Shown here: piece after piece, positions 57,386 to 64,000 of the stretch | Numbering within the stretch: the stretch's first letter is position 1 | How the letters are laid out: the number at the start of each line of letters is the position of its first letter | Source of the DNA: Stakelama flava | GTDB lineage: Bacteria; Pseudomonadota; Alphaproteobacteria; Sphingomonadales; Sphingomonadaceae | Direction: 5' to 3' | DNA: 64,000 bases | Assembly (NCBI RefSeq): GCF_019351405.1 | Contig: NZ_JAHWZX010000015.1 | Span: forward strand, 17,445 to 81,444 | Program-made: the position numbers and the translations under genes | The notes under the pieces: generated by a model | Seen by the model: only the letters and a program-made list of their open reading frames with translations | Database searches by the model: none | Told to the model about the DNA's origin: nothing

Positions 57386-58315
57386 ATGAAGACTCTGGTT
57401 TGGGTCGAACACGACAACAAGGATGTGAAGGACGCGACGCTCGCCACGGTGACCGCCGCGTCGAAGCTGGGCGAGGTGCATCTGCTGGTCGCCGGATCGG
57501 GCTGCCAGTCGGTCGCTGATGCCGCCGCCAAAATCGCTGGCGTCGGCAAGGTGCATCTGGCCAACGACGCGGCGTACGGACATGCGCTGGCGGAAAATGT
57601 CGCCCCGCTGATCGTGTCGCTGATGGCCGATCACGACGCCTTCGTCGCGCCCGCCACCACCACGGGCAAGAATATCGCGCCGCGCGTTGCCGCCTTGCTC
57701 GACGTGATGCAGATTTCCGACATCCTGTCGGTTGAGGGCGAAGACACCTTCACCCGGCCGATCTATGCCGGCAACGCCATCGCGACGGTCAAGACGTCGG
57801 ATGCGAAAAAGGTCATCACCGTTCGCGGCACCGCGTTCGACAAGGCCGAAGCCGAGGGCGGTTCGGCCGAAATCGAAACCGTGGCGGGTGAAGGCGACAA
57901 GGGGCTTTCCAGCTTTGTGAAGGCGGACATCGCGACCAGCGACCGCCCCGAACTGACCAGCGCGGGCATCGTCGTGTCGGGCGGGCGGGCGCTTCAAAAT
58001 TCGGAGAATTTCACCAAGATTATCGAACCGCTTGCCGACAAGCTGGGCGCGGCGGTGGGCGCGAGCCGCGCCGCGGTCGATGCCGGATACGTCCCCAACG
58101 ACTATCAGGTCGGTCAGACGGGCAAGATCGTCGCGCCGGAAATCTATATCGCCATCGGCATTTCGGGCGCGATCCAGCACCTTGCCGGAATGAAGGACTC
58201 GAAAACCATCATTGCCATCAACAAGGATGAGGACGCACCGATCTTCCAGGTGGCGGATATCGGACTGGTTGCTGATCTATACACCGCGGTGCCCGAGCTT
58301 ACCGAAAAGCTGTAA
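57386..58315 (+). CDS. etfA: electron transfer flavoprotein subunit alpha
   Basis: EtfA carries the FAD of the electron transfer flavoprotein. The 309-residue protein begins [19 protein letters not shown]. The C-terminal FAD domain shows [14 protein letters not shown], then [42 protein letters not shown] and [21 protein letters not shown], all standard for EtfA. An AGGTAGG site precedes ATG 57386. It forms an operon with etfB and is followed by a terminator. Confidence 0.97.
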   Translation: MKTLVWVEHDNKDVKDATLATVTAASKLGEVHLLVAGSGCQSVADAAAKIAGVGKVHLANDAAYGHALAENVAPLIVSLMADHDAFVAPATTTGKNIAPRVAALLDVMQISDILSVEGEDTFTRPIYAGNAIATVKTSDAKKVITVRGTAFDKAEAEGGSAEIETVAGEGDKGLSSFVKADIATSDRPELTSAGIVVSGGRALQNSENFTKIIEPLADKLGAAVGASRAAVDAGYVPNDYQVGQTGKIVAPEIYIAIGISGAIQHLAGMKDSKTIIAINKDEDAPIFQVADIGLVADLYTAVPELTEKL

Positions 58316-58337
58316 CGGCGCATCCGAAGCGCGTTTG

Positions 58338-58375
58338 AAAGCGGCGGGGCGGCTTCGGCTGCGCCGCCGCTTTTT
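58338..58375 (+). terminator. rho-independent terminator after etfA
   Basis: A ten-base perfect stem AAAGCGGCGG / CCGCCGCTTT encloses a 16-base loop and is followed by five T residues. It is 22 bases after the etfA stop. Confidence 0.85.
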
Positions 58376-58493
58376 GCATATGCACAGCGCAACGGTCGAC
58401 CGATTGCCGCCAGACAAGCCCGACGGCGCGTATCCCGCTTGCCTTTCCCTCGCAGGCGTCTAGCCTATTGAAAAACAACAGGGGTTCTGGGGC

Positions 58494-59942
58494 ATGAACA
58501 ACAGGTGGGTTGCCGGGCTGGCATTGTCGGCGTTGCTTGCGGGATGCGGCGGCGGATCGAGCGGCAGCGTCACGACGCCGCCGACATCGGGCACCGGCGG
58601 CGGATCGGGATCTGGCACGACCGGCGACAGCGACAGCGGCACCTGTTCGCTTTCCGCGCGCAAGGACTGGGTGCTTTCGCAGATGCGCGAATGGTATCTT
58701 TTCCCCGACACCCTGCCCGCCGCGCCCGACGCGTCGCAATATGATTCGGTCGAAACGTTTCTCGACGCGCTGGCCGCAAATGCGCGCGCGCAAGGCAAGG
58801 ACCGCTATTTCACCTATCTCACATCGATCACGGAAGAGACCGAATATTTCAACTCCGGCGCAACGGCCGGGCTGGGCGTCCGCTTTACGCTGGACGAAAC
58901 CGGATCGCAGCTGATCATTGCCGAAGCATTCGAAAACGCCCCCGCGCTCGACGCCGGCCTCGATCGCGGAACGGCGATCACCGCGATCGGCACGAATGAA
59001 AATACGCTCGTCAGCGTTGCCGACCTGTATGCGCAAGGAGGCACGCTCGCCATATCCGATGCGCTGGGGCCGTCGACGGTCGGGACGACACGCGCGTTTC
59101 GCGTCACCGATGCGAACGGCACGCGCGTCGTCACTTTGGCCAAGGCCGAATATGATATCGATCCGGTATCGAGCCGGTACGGCTCAAAGGTCATCACCGA
59201 AGGCGGCGAACAATATGGCTATATCAACCTTCGCACCTTCATCTATGCCGCCGATCCCGAACTGCGCGCCGCCATCGCCGATTTCGCGGCGAAGGGGATC
59301 GACAAGGTCATCGTCGATCTGCGCTATAATGGCGGCGGCCTGCTGAGCACGGCGGAATTGATGAGCAACCTGCTGGGCGGCAACCGTTCGACCTCTGACG
59401 TTATGTACCACGTCTCCTTCCGCCCAGAAAAATCATCGGAAAACGAAACCGCCTATTTCGCGGCGGAGGCGAATGCCGTTTCGGCCACAAAAATCGCCTT
59501 TATCGGCATGGGCGGAACCGCATCGGCAAGCGAACTGGTGATGAACAATTTCGTGCCGTACCTGGGCGAAAACGACGCGCTGATCGGCACCAACACTTAT
59601 GGCAAGCCGGTAGGGCAGATCGCGCTGGACCGCGAAGCGTGCGACGACCGGCTGAGGGTCATCGCCTTGTCGCTGAGCAACGCGGACAATCAGGGCGATT
59701 ATTTCGACGGCATGGCGGGCACGGTAAAGGCAAGCTGTCAGGCCGCCGACGACCTTGGCCACGCGATGGGCGACCCGCAGGAGGCATCGACCCGCGCCGC
59801 GCTGAACTTCCTTCAGGGCAAAAGCTGCTCGCCGATCTTCGCAGGTACGGCGCTGACCACCGCGTCTGTCCATCGCAAGCGCGAACTGCTGGCCCCGTCA
59901 CGGCCCAGCACGGCGCAGCGCGAAGTACCGGGCCTGTATTGA
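58494..59942 (+). CDS. S41-family peptidase lipoprotein
   Basis: This 482-residue exported serine protease has a lipobox (LSALLAGC) at residues 11-18, so it is probably lipid-anchored. A Gly/Ser/Thr-rich linker follows, then an S41 N-terminal domain (RKDWVLSQMREWYLFPDTLP). A PDZ-like part contains TAGLGVRFTLDETGS. The catalytic domain has VIVDLRYNGGGLLSTAELM, the Ser motif GTASASELV, and the Lys in TNTYGKPVGQ. This Ser/Lys dyad is typical of carboxy-terminal processing-like S41 enzymes. It probably degrades or processes periplasmic proteins. It converges with nhaA. Confidence 0.88.
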   Translation: MNNRWVAGLALSALLAGCGGGSSGSVTTPPTSGTGGGSGSGTTGDSDSGTCSLSARKDWVLSQMREWYLFPDTLPAAPDASQYDSVETFLDALAANARAQGKDRYFTYLTSITEETEYFNSGATAGLGVRFTLDETGSQLIIAEAFENAPALDAGLDRGTAITAIGTNENTLVSVADLYAQGGTLAISDALGPSTVGTTRAFRVTDANGTRVVTLAKAEYDIDPVSSRYGSKVITEGGEQYGYINLRTFIYAADPELRAAIADFAAKGIDKVIVDLRYNGGGLLSTAELMSNLLGGNRSTSDVMYHVSFRPEKSSENETAYFAAEANAVSATKIAFIGMGGTASASELVMNNFVPYLGENDALIGTNTYGKPVGQIALDREACDDRLRVIALSLSNADNQGDYFDGMAGTVKASCQAADDLGHAMGDPQEASTRAALNFLQGKSCSPIFAGTALTTASVHRKRELLAPSRPSTAQREVPGLY

Positions 59943-59948
59943 CGGGTG

Positions 59949-59974
59949 CGCGCTACCCCCGTTTGGGGGGCGCG
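59949..59974. terminator. hairpin between convergent S41 peptidase and nhaA genes
   Basis: CGCG and CCCCC pair with GGGGG and CGCG around a GTTT loop. The stem overlaps the last codons of nhaA, and there is no T-tract. It may help terminate both converging transcripts. Confidence 0.35.
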
Positions 59975-61146
59975 AAGCGAAGCACCAGATAGCCCGCAAG
60001 CGCCGACAGGACGGAGCCGGACAGGACGCCGATCTTCACCTCATCGATCAGCAATTCATTGCCCGGAAAGGCAAGCCCGCCGATGAACAGGCTCATCGTG
60101 AAGCCGATACCTGCGAGCAGCGACACGCCATAGGCCTGTGCCCAGGTCGAACCGCCGGGTGTCTGTGCAAAGCCGGTTTTCGCCGCCAGCCAGATTATAC
60201 CCAGGATGCCGACCTGCTTGCCGAAGAACAGCCCCGCCGCCACGGCGAGCGGCAGCGTGTCGAACAGGATCATCGGCGAAAGCCCTTCGAACGAAACCCC
60301 CGCATTGGCGAAACCGAACAGCGGCACGATCAGGAAAGCGACCCAATATTCGAGGCGATGCTCCAGCTTGTGAAGCGGCGATTCCTCGCTATCGGGCGCG
60401 CCGGGCGATTTGGTGATCGGCACCATCAGCGCGGCGAGCACGCCGGCGATCGTCGCGTGCACCCCCGACAGGAACACGAAATACCATAGCAGCACCGCCA
60501 GCACGACATAGGGCGACAGGCGCTTCACCCCGCTTTTGTTGAGAACATACATCGTGCCCAGCACGATCATGGCGAGGAACAGCGCGAAGGTGGACAGATG
60601 GTCGGTATAAGCAAGCGCGATGATCGCCACCGCACCCATATCGTCGACGATCGCGACGGTGGTCAGAAACAGCTTCATCGACGCTGGCACCCGCGATCCG
60701 AGCAGCGCGAGCACACCGATCGCAAAGGCAATGTCGGTCGCCGCCGGAATCGCCCAGCCCGATTGCAGCTCGGGCCGCTGATAGGTGATTGCGAGATAGA
60801 TGATCGCGGGAACCAGCATGCCCGCGGCGGCGGCGATCGCGGGCAGGCGGCGGCGTTCCCAGGTGGCGAGCCGGCCATCGACGAATTCGCGCTTTATCTC
60901 CAGCCCGACCAGGAAGAAGAAGATCGCCATCAGCCCGTCGTTGATCCACAGATGCACGCTCATCGGATGGCCGGGCTTGAACGTCGGGCCGGTTTCGAAG
61001 TGCAGAAAGTGGAAATAGCTCTCCGACAGGCCGGGCACATTGGCGACGACCATCGCAGCGACCGATGCCAGGATCAGGACGATTCCCCCCGATGCCTCGC
61101 TCGACATAAATGTTCGCAATGCCGATCCCGCGCGCGTTTCTTCCAC
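59953..61146 (-). CDS. nhaA: Na+/H+ antiporter NhaA
   Basis: NhaA exports sodium in exchange for protons at the inner membrane and supports pH and salt homeostasis. The protein has about eleven hydrophobic helices, the ion-binding Asp pair in VAIVDDMGAVAIIAL, and the conserved GWAIPAATDIAFAIGVLALLG. LLAGIGFTMSLFIGGLAF lies near the C-terminus. GTG 61146 is preceded by a strong GAGGTGG site and gives 397 residues, close to family length. In-frame ATG codons at 61209 and 61182 are alternatives. It is divergent from the DUF389 gene. Confidence 0.93.
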   Translation of the reverse strand: MEETRAGSALRTFMSSEASGGIVLILASVAAMVVANVPGLSESYFHFLHFETGPTFKPGHPMSVHLWINDGLMAIFFFLVGLEIKREFVDGRLATWERRRLPAIAAAAGMLVPAIIYLAITYQRPELQSGWAIPAATDIAFAIGVLALLGSRVPASMKLFLTTVAIVDDMGAVAIIALAYTDHLSTFALFLAMIVLGTMYVLNKSGVKRLSPYVVLAVLLWYFVFLSGVHATIAGVLAALMVPITKSPGAPDSEESPLHKLEHRLEYWVAFLIVPLFGFANAGVSFEGLSPMILFDTLPLAVAAGLFFGKQVGILGIIWLAAKTGFAQTPGGSTWAQAYGVSLLAGIGFTMSLFIGGLAFPGNELLIDEVKIGVLSGSVLSALAGYLVLRFAPPKRG

Positions 61147-61229
61147 AACCCACCTCGTTTTATTGCCCTGATCGCATTGCATTCCTATCGGCTGGCAAAG
61201 CAGCGGCAAACCCCTTAAGGCGCCTCACC

Positions 61230-62765
61230 ATGGAATCATCCGGCGGCATCCTTCCCGCGAACCCGATTACCGACTGGTGGCGCGGCAATGTCGTTTCCAG
61301 CGTCGATCATGTCCGTGTCCTCGACAAGGTGCGCGGCGAAAGCGGCTGGTCGGGCCGGTACATGTTCATGACGCTGATGTCGGCAGGCATCGCGGTGCTG
61401 GGGCTGTTGCTGTCCTCTCCCGCGGTCGTGATCGGCGCGATGCTGATCTCCCCGCTGATGGGGCCGATCATCGGGCTTGGTTTCGGGCTGGCAACATTCG
61501 ATACGGCGGAAATCCGGGCTTCGTCGATCGCGCTGGCAATCGGCATCGTGCTCGCCGTGTTCTTCACCGCGCTGGTCGTGCTGCTGTCGCCACTGCAGAA
61601 TGTGACCGAAGAGATCGCCGCGCGCACCCGGCCCAATCTGTTCGACCTGATGGTGGCGTTCTTTTCGGCGCTTGCCGGGTCCTATGCGATGGTGCGCGGG
61701 CGCGAGGGCACGATCGTCGGCGTCGCGATCGCCACCGCGTTGATGCCGCCGCTCGCTGTGATGGGATACGGCCTCGCCACGCTGAACTGGACGGTGTTCG
61801 GCGGATCGACGCTGCTGTTCTTTACCAACCTGATGACGATCGCGCTGGCCGCGGCGGTGATGGCGCGGCTGTACGGGTTCGGATCGGACCTGTCGCCGCA
61901 GCATACCGTGCTGCAATCGGTCGTCGGCATCGCGGTGTTCGTGGCGCTGGCCATTCCGCTGGGCATTTCGCTGATCAATATCGCCTGGGAAGCGACCGCG
62001 TCGCGTCAGGCGCAGAATGTGGTGATGAGCCAGTTCGGCGACGATGCACGGCTGAGCCAGATCGACTTCCACCCCGACACCCACCCGATCCGGGTCAACG
62101 CGACCGTGCTCACCCCTGAATTCCGTCCCGATGCGGAGGGCGATGCGCAAAAAACGCTGCAGCGGCTGCTGGGCAAGCCGGTCGAGGTGGCGCTCGAACA
62201 ATATCGCGTCGGCACTTCGCAGGCCGCCGAAGCAGCGCAGATCGCGTCGGCACAGGCCAATGCGCGCCAGCTTGCGGCCGACAAGGTGGCGGTGCGCACC
62301 ACCGAGCAACTGGCGCTGGTCGCCGGCGTCGATCAGGGCAATGTCCTGCTCGATCGCGACCACCAGCGCGCGGTGGTGACGGCCAAGCCGCTGCCCGATA
62401 CCGGGCTGGAAGCCTATCGCACGCTGGAAAAGCGGGTTTCGGATGCCGCCACAGGCTGGACGGTCGAACTGATCCCGCCCGCAGCCAAATTGCCCGATAT
62501 CAGCTTCGCCACGCCGCAACCCGGGGACAAAGGCGACGAACCGGTAGCGCCCAAACCCGATGCCGCAGGCGAAGCGGCGATCGCCACCGCCATCTGGGGC
62601 GCGAAACGGCTGAACGTGCCGATCGGAGTCGCCGGCGCAAAGGACCGGGTCGCAGTGGTTGTCGACACGCTGACCAAGGCGGGCCTCGACGCGCATGCAG
62701 TGTCCGGCAAGGGCGGCAGCGATGGCGCGGTCAGGCTTGCATGGCTGGCACCCGATACGGATTGA
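61230..62765 (+). CDS. DUF389 membrane protein
   Basis: This 511-residue protein has an N-terminal DUF389 membrane domain with about five or six helices. The motifs SSPAVVIGAMLISPLMGPIIGLGFGL and IATALMPPLAVMGYGLATLNW are the family hallmarks. The C-terminal 220 residues are soluble, with an Ala/Glu-rich segment (SQAAEAAQIASAQANARQLA) and a terminal domain resembling OmpA- or BON-like folds. No function is established for the family. It is divergent from nhaA, so a role in ion homeostasis is only a weak suggestion. Confidence 0.85.
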   Translation: MESSGGILPANPITDWWRGNVVSSVDHVRVLDKVRGESGWSGRYMFMTLMSAGIAVLGLLLSSPAVVIGAMLISPLMGPIIGLGFGLATFDTAEIRASSIALAIGIVLAVFFTALVVLLSPLQNVTEEIAARTRPNLFDLMVAFFSALAGSYAMVRGREGTIVGVAIATALMPPLAVMGYGLATLNWTVFGGSTLLFFTNLMTIALAAAVMARLYGFGSDLSPQHTVLQSVVGIAVFVALAIPLGISLINIAWEATASRQAQNVVMSQFGDDARLSQIDFHPDTHPIRVNATVLTPEFRPDAEGDAQKTLQRLLGKPVEVALEQYRVGTSQAAEAAQIASAQANARQLAADKVAVRTTEQLALVAGVDQGNVLLDRDHQRAVVTAKPLPDTGLEAYRTLEKRVSDAATGWTVELIPPAAKLPDISFATPQPGDKGDEPVAPKPDAAGEAAIATAIWGAKRLNVPIGVAGAKDRVAVVVDTLTKAGLDAHAVSGKGGSDGAVRLAWLAPDTD

Positions 62766-62897
62766 TCCCGGCGGCGGGGGTAAAGCGGGGCAACAGACCC
62801 TTGCGCACGCGCTCCGCCCGATCGCCAAGAGCACATCCCAGGTGATGGCGCCCCACTCCCGGCGCTCCACTGCGGAAAACTGGCCTGCTGCCGGTTT

Positions 62898-63876
62898 GGT
62901 GGACACCGAGATAAGGTGTTTTCACTGAACGGAGAGCATCGATGCAACGAAGGAAATTCGCCCGCGAGTTCAAGCTTGAGGCGGTGCGATTGGTCCGGGA
63001 GCGCGGCGTAACGATCGCCCAGGCAGCCCGGGACCTGGATTTACACGAGAACGTGCTGCGCAAGTGGGTGAAGGAGTTCGCTGCCGATCCGGGACATGCC
63101 TTTCCCGGTCACGGGCAGATGAGGCCGGAGCAGTTGGAGATCGATCGATTACGCCGCGAAGTGGCGAAGCTGAAGGCAGAACGAGACATCCTAAAAAAGC
63201 CGCCGCCTACTTCGCGAAGGACTCGATATGAGGTTCATTTTCATCGCGAAGCACCGAGGGATCTGGCCGGTGGCGTGGATGTGCGGGGCGCTCGGGGTTT
63301 CGCGAAGCGGTTTTCATGCCTGGCTCAACCGGGCACCATCGCAGCGTGCTCGCGACGACGAGGTGATCGGCGCCAGGGTGAAGACCAGTCATATCACCAG
63401 CTACCGCACATATGGCGCGCGCCGGGTCTGGCACGATCTGCTCGCCGAAGACATGTCCTGCGGCCTGCATCGGGTCGAACGGCTGATGCGTCAGCAGGGT
63501 TTGCGAGCGCGGCCACGCCGTCGCGGGCTGCCGAAGGATCAAGGCGAATGTTCGGTCATCGCCGGCAACGTGCTCGATCGCCAGTTCTCGGCGGACAGGC
63601 CGAACCAGAAATGGGTAGCCGACTTCACCTATATCTGGACCGCCGAAGGATGGCTCTATGTCGCCGCGGTGATCGACCTGTTCTCGCGCCGGGTGGTTGG
63701 CTGGTCGATGAGCGACGCGATGACCGCCCAGCTCGTTACCGATGCGCTGATCATGGCGATCTGGCGGCGCGGTAAACCGGATGCCCTGCTGCATCATTCG
63801 AATCAGGGCAGCCAATACACAAGCGAGCAGTTCCAGCGCCTTATGGCGGATAACGGCGTCACCTGCTCAATTGGTC
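62898..63876 (+). mobile_element. decayed IS3-family element, 3' part replaced by a second IS
   Basis: The element carries an orfA and an orfB of IS3 type. The left end is probably near GGTGGACACC (62898-62907), a sequence typical of IS3 ends; the exact end is not certain. The right part is missing because orfB stops where the second element begins (about 63877). The 132 bases between the DUF389 stop and this end show no gene. Confidence 0.75.
62942..63231 (+). pseudogene. IS3-family transposase OrfA with one-base deletion
   Basis: OrfA is the DNA-binding half of the IS3 transposase. The helix-turn-helix AREFKLEAVRLVRERGVTIA and then LRKWVKEFAADPGHAFPGHG, with a leucine zipper (ERDILKK), are clear. 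After ERDILKK the frame should continue AAAYFAKDSI and stop at 63229-63231, but those codons are in the next frame. Near 63191-63198 the sequence reads ctaaaaaag where related elements have one more base. The reading frame as given runs on to 63775. The one-base loss inactivates or at least disrupts OrfA. Confidence 0.75.
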
Positions 63877-63887
63877 TGAGCCCCTAG
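63228..63887 (+). pseudogene. IS3-family transposase OrfB, truncated and with mutated catalytic Asp
   Basis: OrfB is the DDE catalytic half. It starts MRFIFIAKHRGIWPVAWMCG and has the IS3 core WVADFTYIWT, which carries the first Asp, and VIDLFSRRVVGWSMSD. The second catalytic residue should be Asp in HHSDxGSQYTS; here it is Asn (HHSNQGSQYTS). The protein ends NGVTCSIGLSP, where the third (Glu) part SMSRSG to ES should follow. The stop lies inside the left end of the next element. The product would be inactive. Confidence 0.85.
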
Positions 63888-64000
63888 ATTTCCTCCATTG
63901 ATAGGTAGAGTCCGGCCCTCGAGAAGGAGTACGGACGAGATGAAGCGGAGCAGGTTCAGCGAGGAGCAGATCATTGCTGTTTTGAAGGAGCAGGAAGCTG
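63877..64000 (+). mobile_element. second IS3-family element, left end, inserted in orfB
   Basis: From 63877 the sequence TGAGCCCCTAGATTTCCTCC begins with TG and resembles IS407-group inverted repeats. Sixty-three bases later an orfA begins. It is cut by the window edge. It interrupts orfB of the preceding element, giving a nested insertion. Confidence 0.75.
63940..64000 (+). CDS. IS3-family (IS407-like) transposase OrfA, 5' part
   Basis: The first 20 codons MKRSRFSEEQIIAVLKEQEA are the standard start of OrfA in IS407-like IS3 elements. The gene continues outside the window. A GAGAAGGAG site lies about twelve bases upstream of ATG 63940. Confidence 0.85.
   Translation, partial: MKRSRFSEEQIIAVLKEQEA

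Noticed and set aside
62766..62897. A coding remnant before the IS element
   Set aside because: Both strands give only short Pro/Arg-rich frames without similarity to any family that could be recognised.
63188..63231. A AAA AAG slippery heptamer as a programmed -1 frameshift joining OrfA to OrfB
   Set aside because: A -1 slip there leads into the normal OrfA tail AAAYFAKDSI and its stop at 63229-63231, not into the orfB frame. A one-base deletion explains the pattern better.

Overview
This 64 kb window is a chromosomal segment of a GC-rich alphaproteobacterium, most probably a member of the Sphingomonadales. The evidence is the plsX-fabH-ihfA-merR order, a class I lysyl-tRNA synthetase, a crtY-crtI-crtB carotenoid operon with a separate crtZ, large TonB-dependent receptors, and a RibB fused to a degenerate RibA-like domain. 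It is mostly housekeeping DNA with one large accessory carbohydrate locus. No rRNA, tRNA or CRISPR array was seen.

Layout: 1-1.5 kb holds the 3' end of dapB, nth (GTGA overlap) and a small membrane protein. 1.5-7.7 kb is a minus-strand run: a membrane-anchored LytTR regulator, then crtY, crtI, a small secreted protein, a LOG-family nucleotide hydrolase and crtB, mostly with 4-nt overlaps. 7.8-14.3 kb carries an S33-type hydrolase, a frameshifted SDR gene, lysS and a TonB receptor. 14.6-21.6 kb holds a DinG-type Fe-S helicase, a SixA-like phosphatase, the merR-ihfA-fabH-plsX-rpmF block and a MAPEG protein. 21.6-23.9 kb is a divergent FAD monooxygenase/TetR pair separated by two identical-half-site palindromes.

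24.0-44.1 kb is a plus-strand polysaccharide utilisation locus. It contains a ROK repressor, four different GH92 alpha-mannosidases, a GH125 alpha-1,6-mannosidase, a GH2 and a GH43 enzyme, a 1011-residue TonB receptor and a ROK sugar kinase. Together they would import and strip an alpha-mannose-rich glycan (mannan or N-glycan type) and phosphorylate the released sugar. Two of its transcription units share a TTGACAAA-N3-TTTG motif. A Fur-box-preceded siderophore receptor closes this region.

46.8-54.8 kb has small genes, the riboflavin cluster (ribD-ribE-ribB-ribH), gltX, prs and crtZ. The RibB protein carries an N-terminal helix-turn-helix domain, and palindromic sites lie just upstream of its own start. 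55-62.8 kb holds sucC without sucD, etfB-etfA around a palindromic repeat, an S41 peptidase lipoprotein, nhaA and a DUF389 membrane protein. The right edge is a decayed IS3-family element interrupted by a second IS3-family element that runs off the window.

The most unusual candidates are the HTH-RibB-RibX fusion with operator-like palindromes, the four-GH92 mannan locus with its shared promoter motif, and the paired TetR operators.
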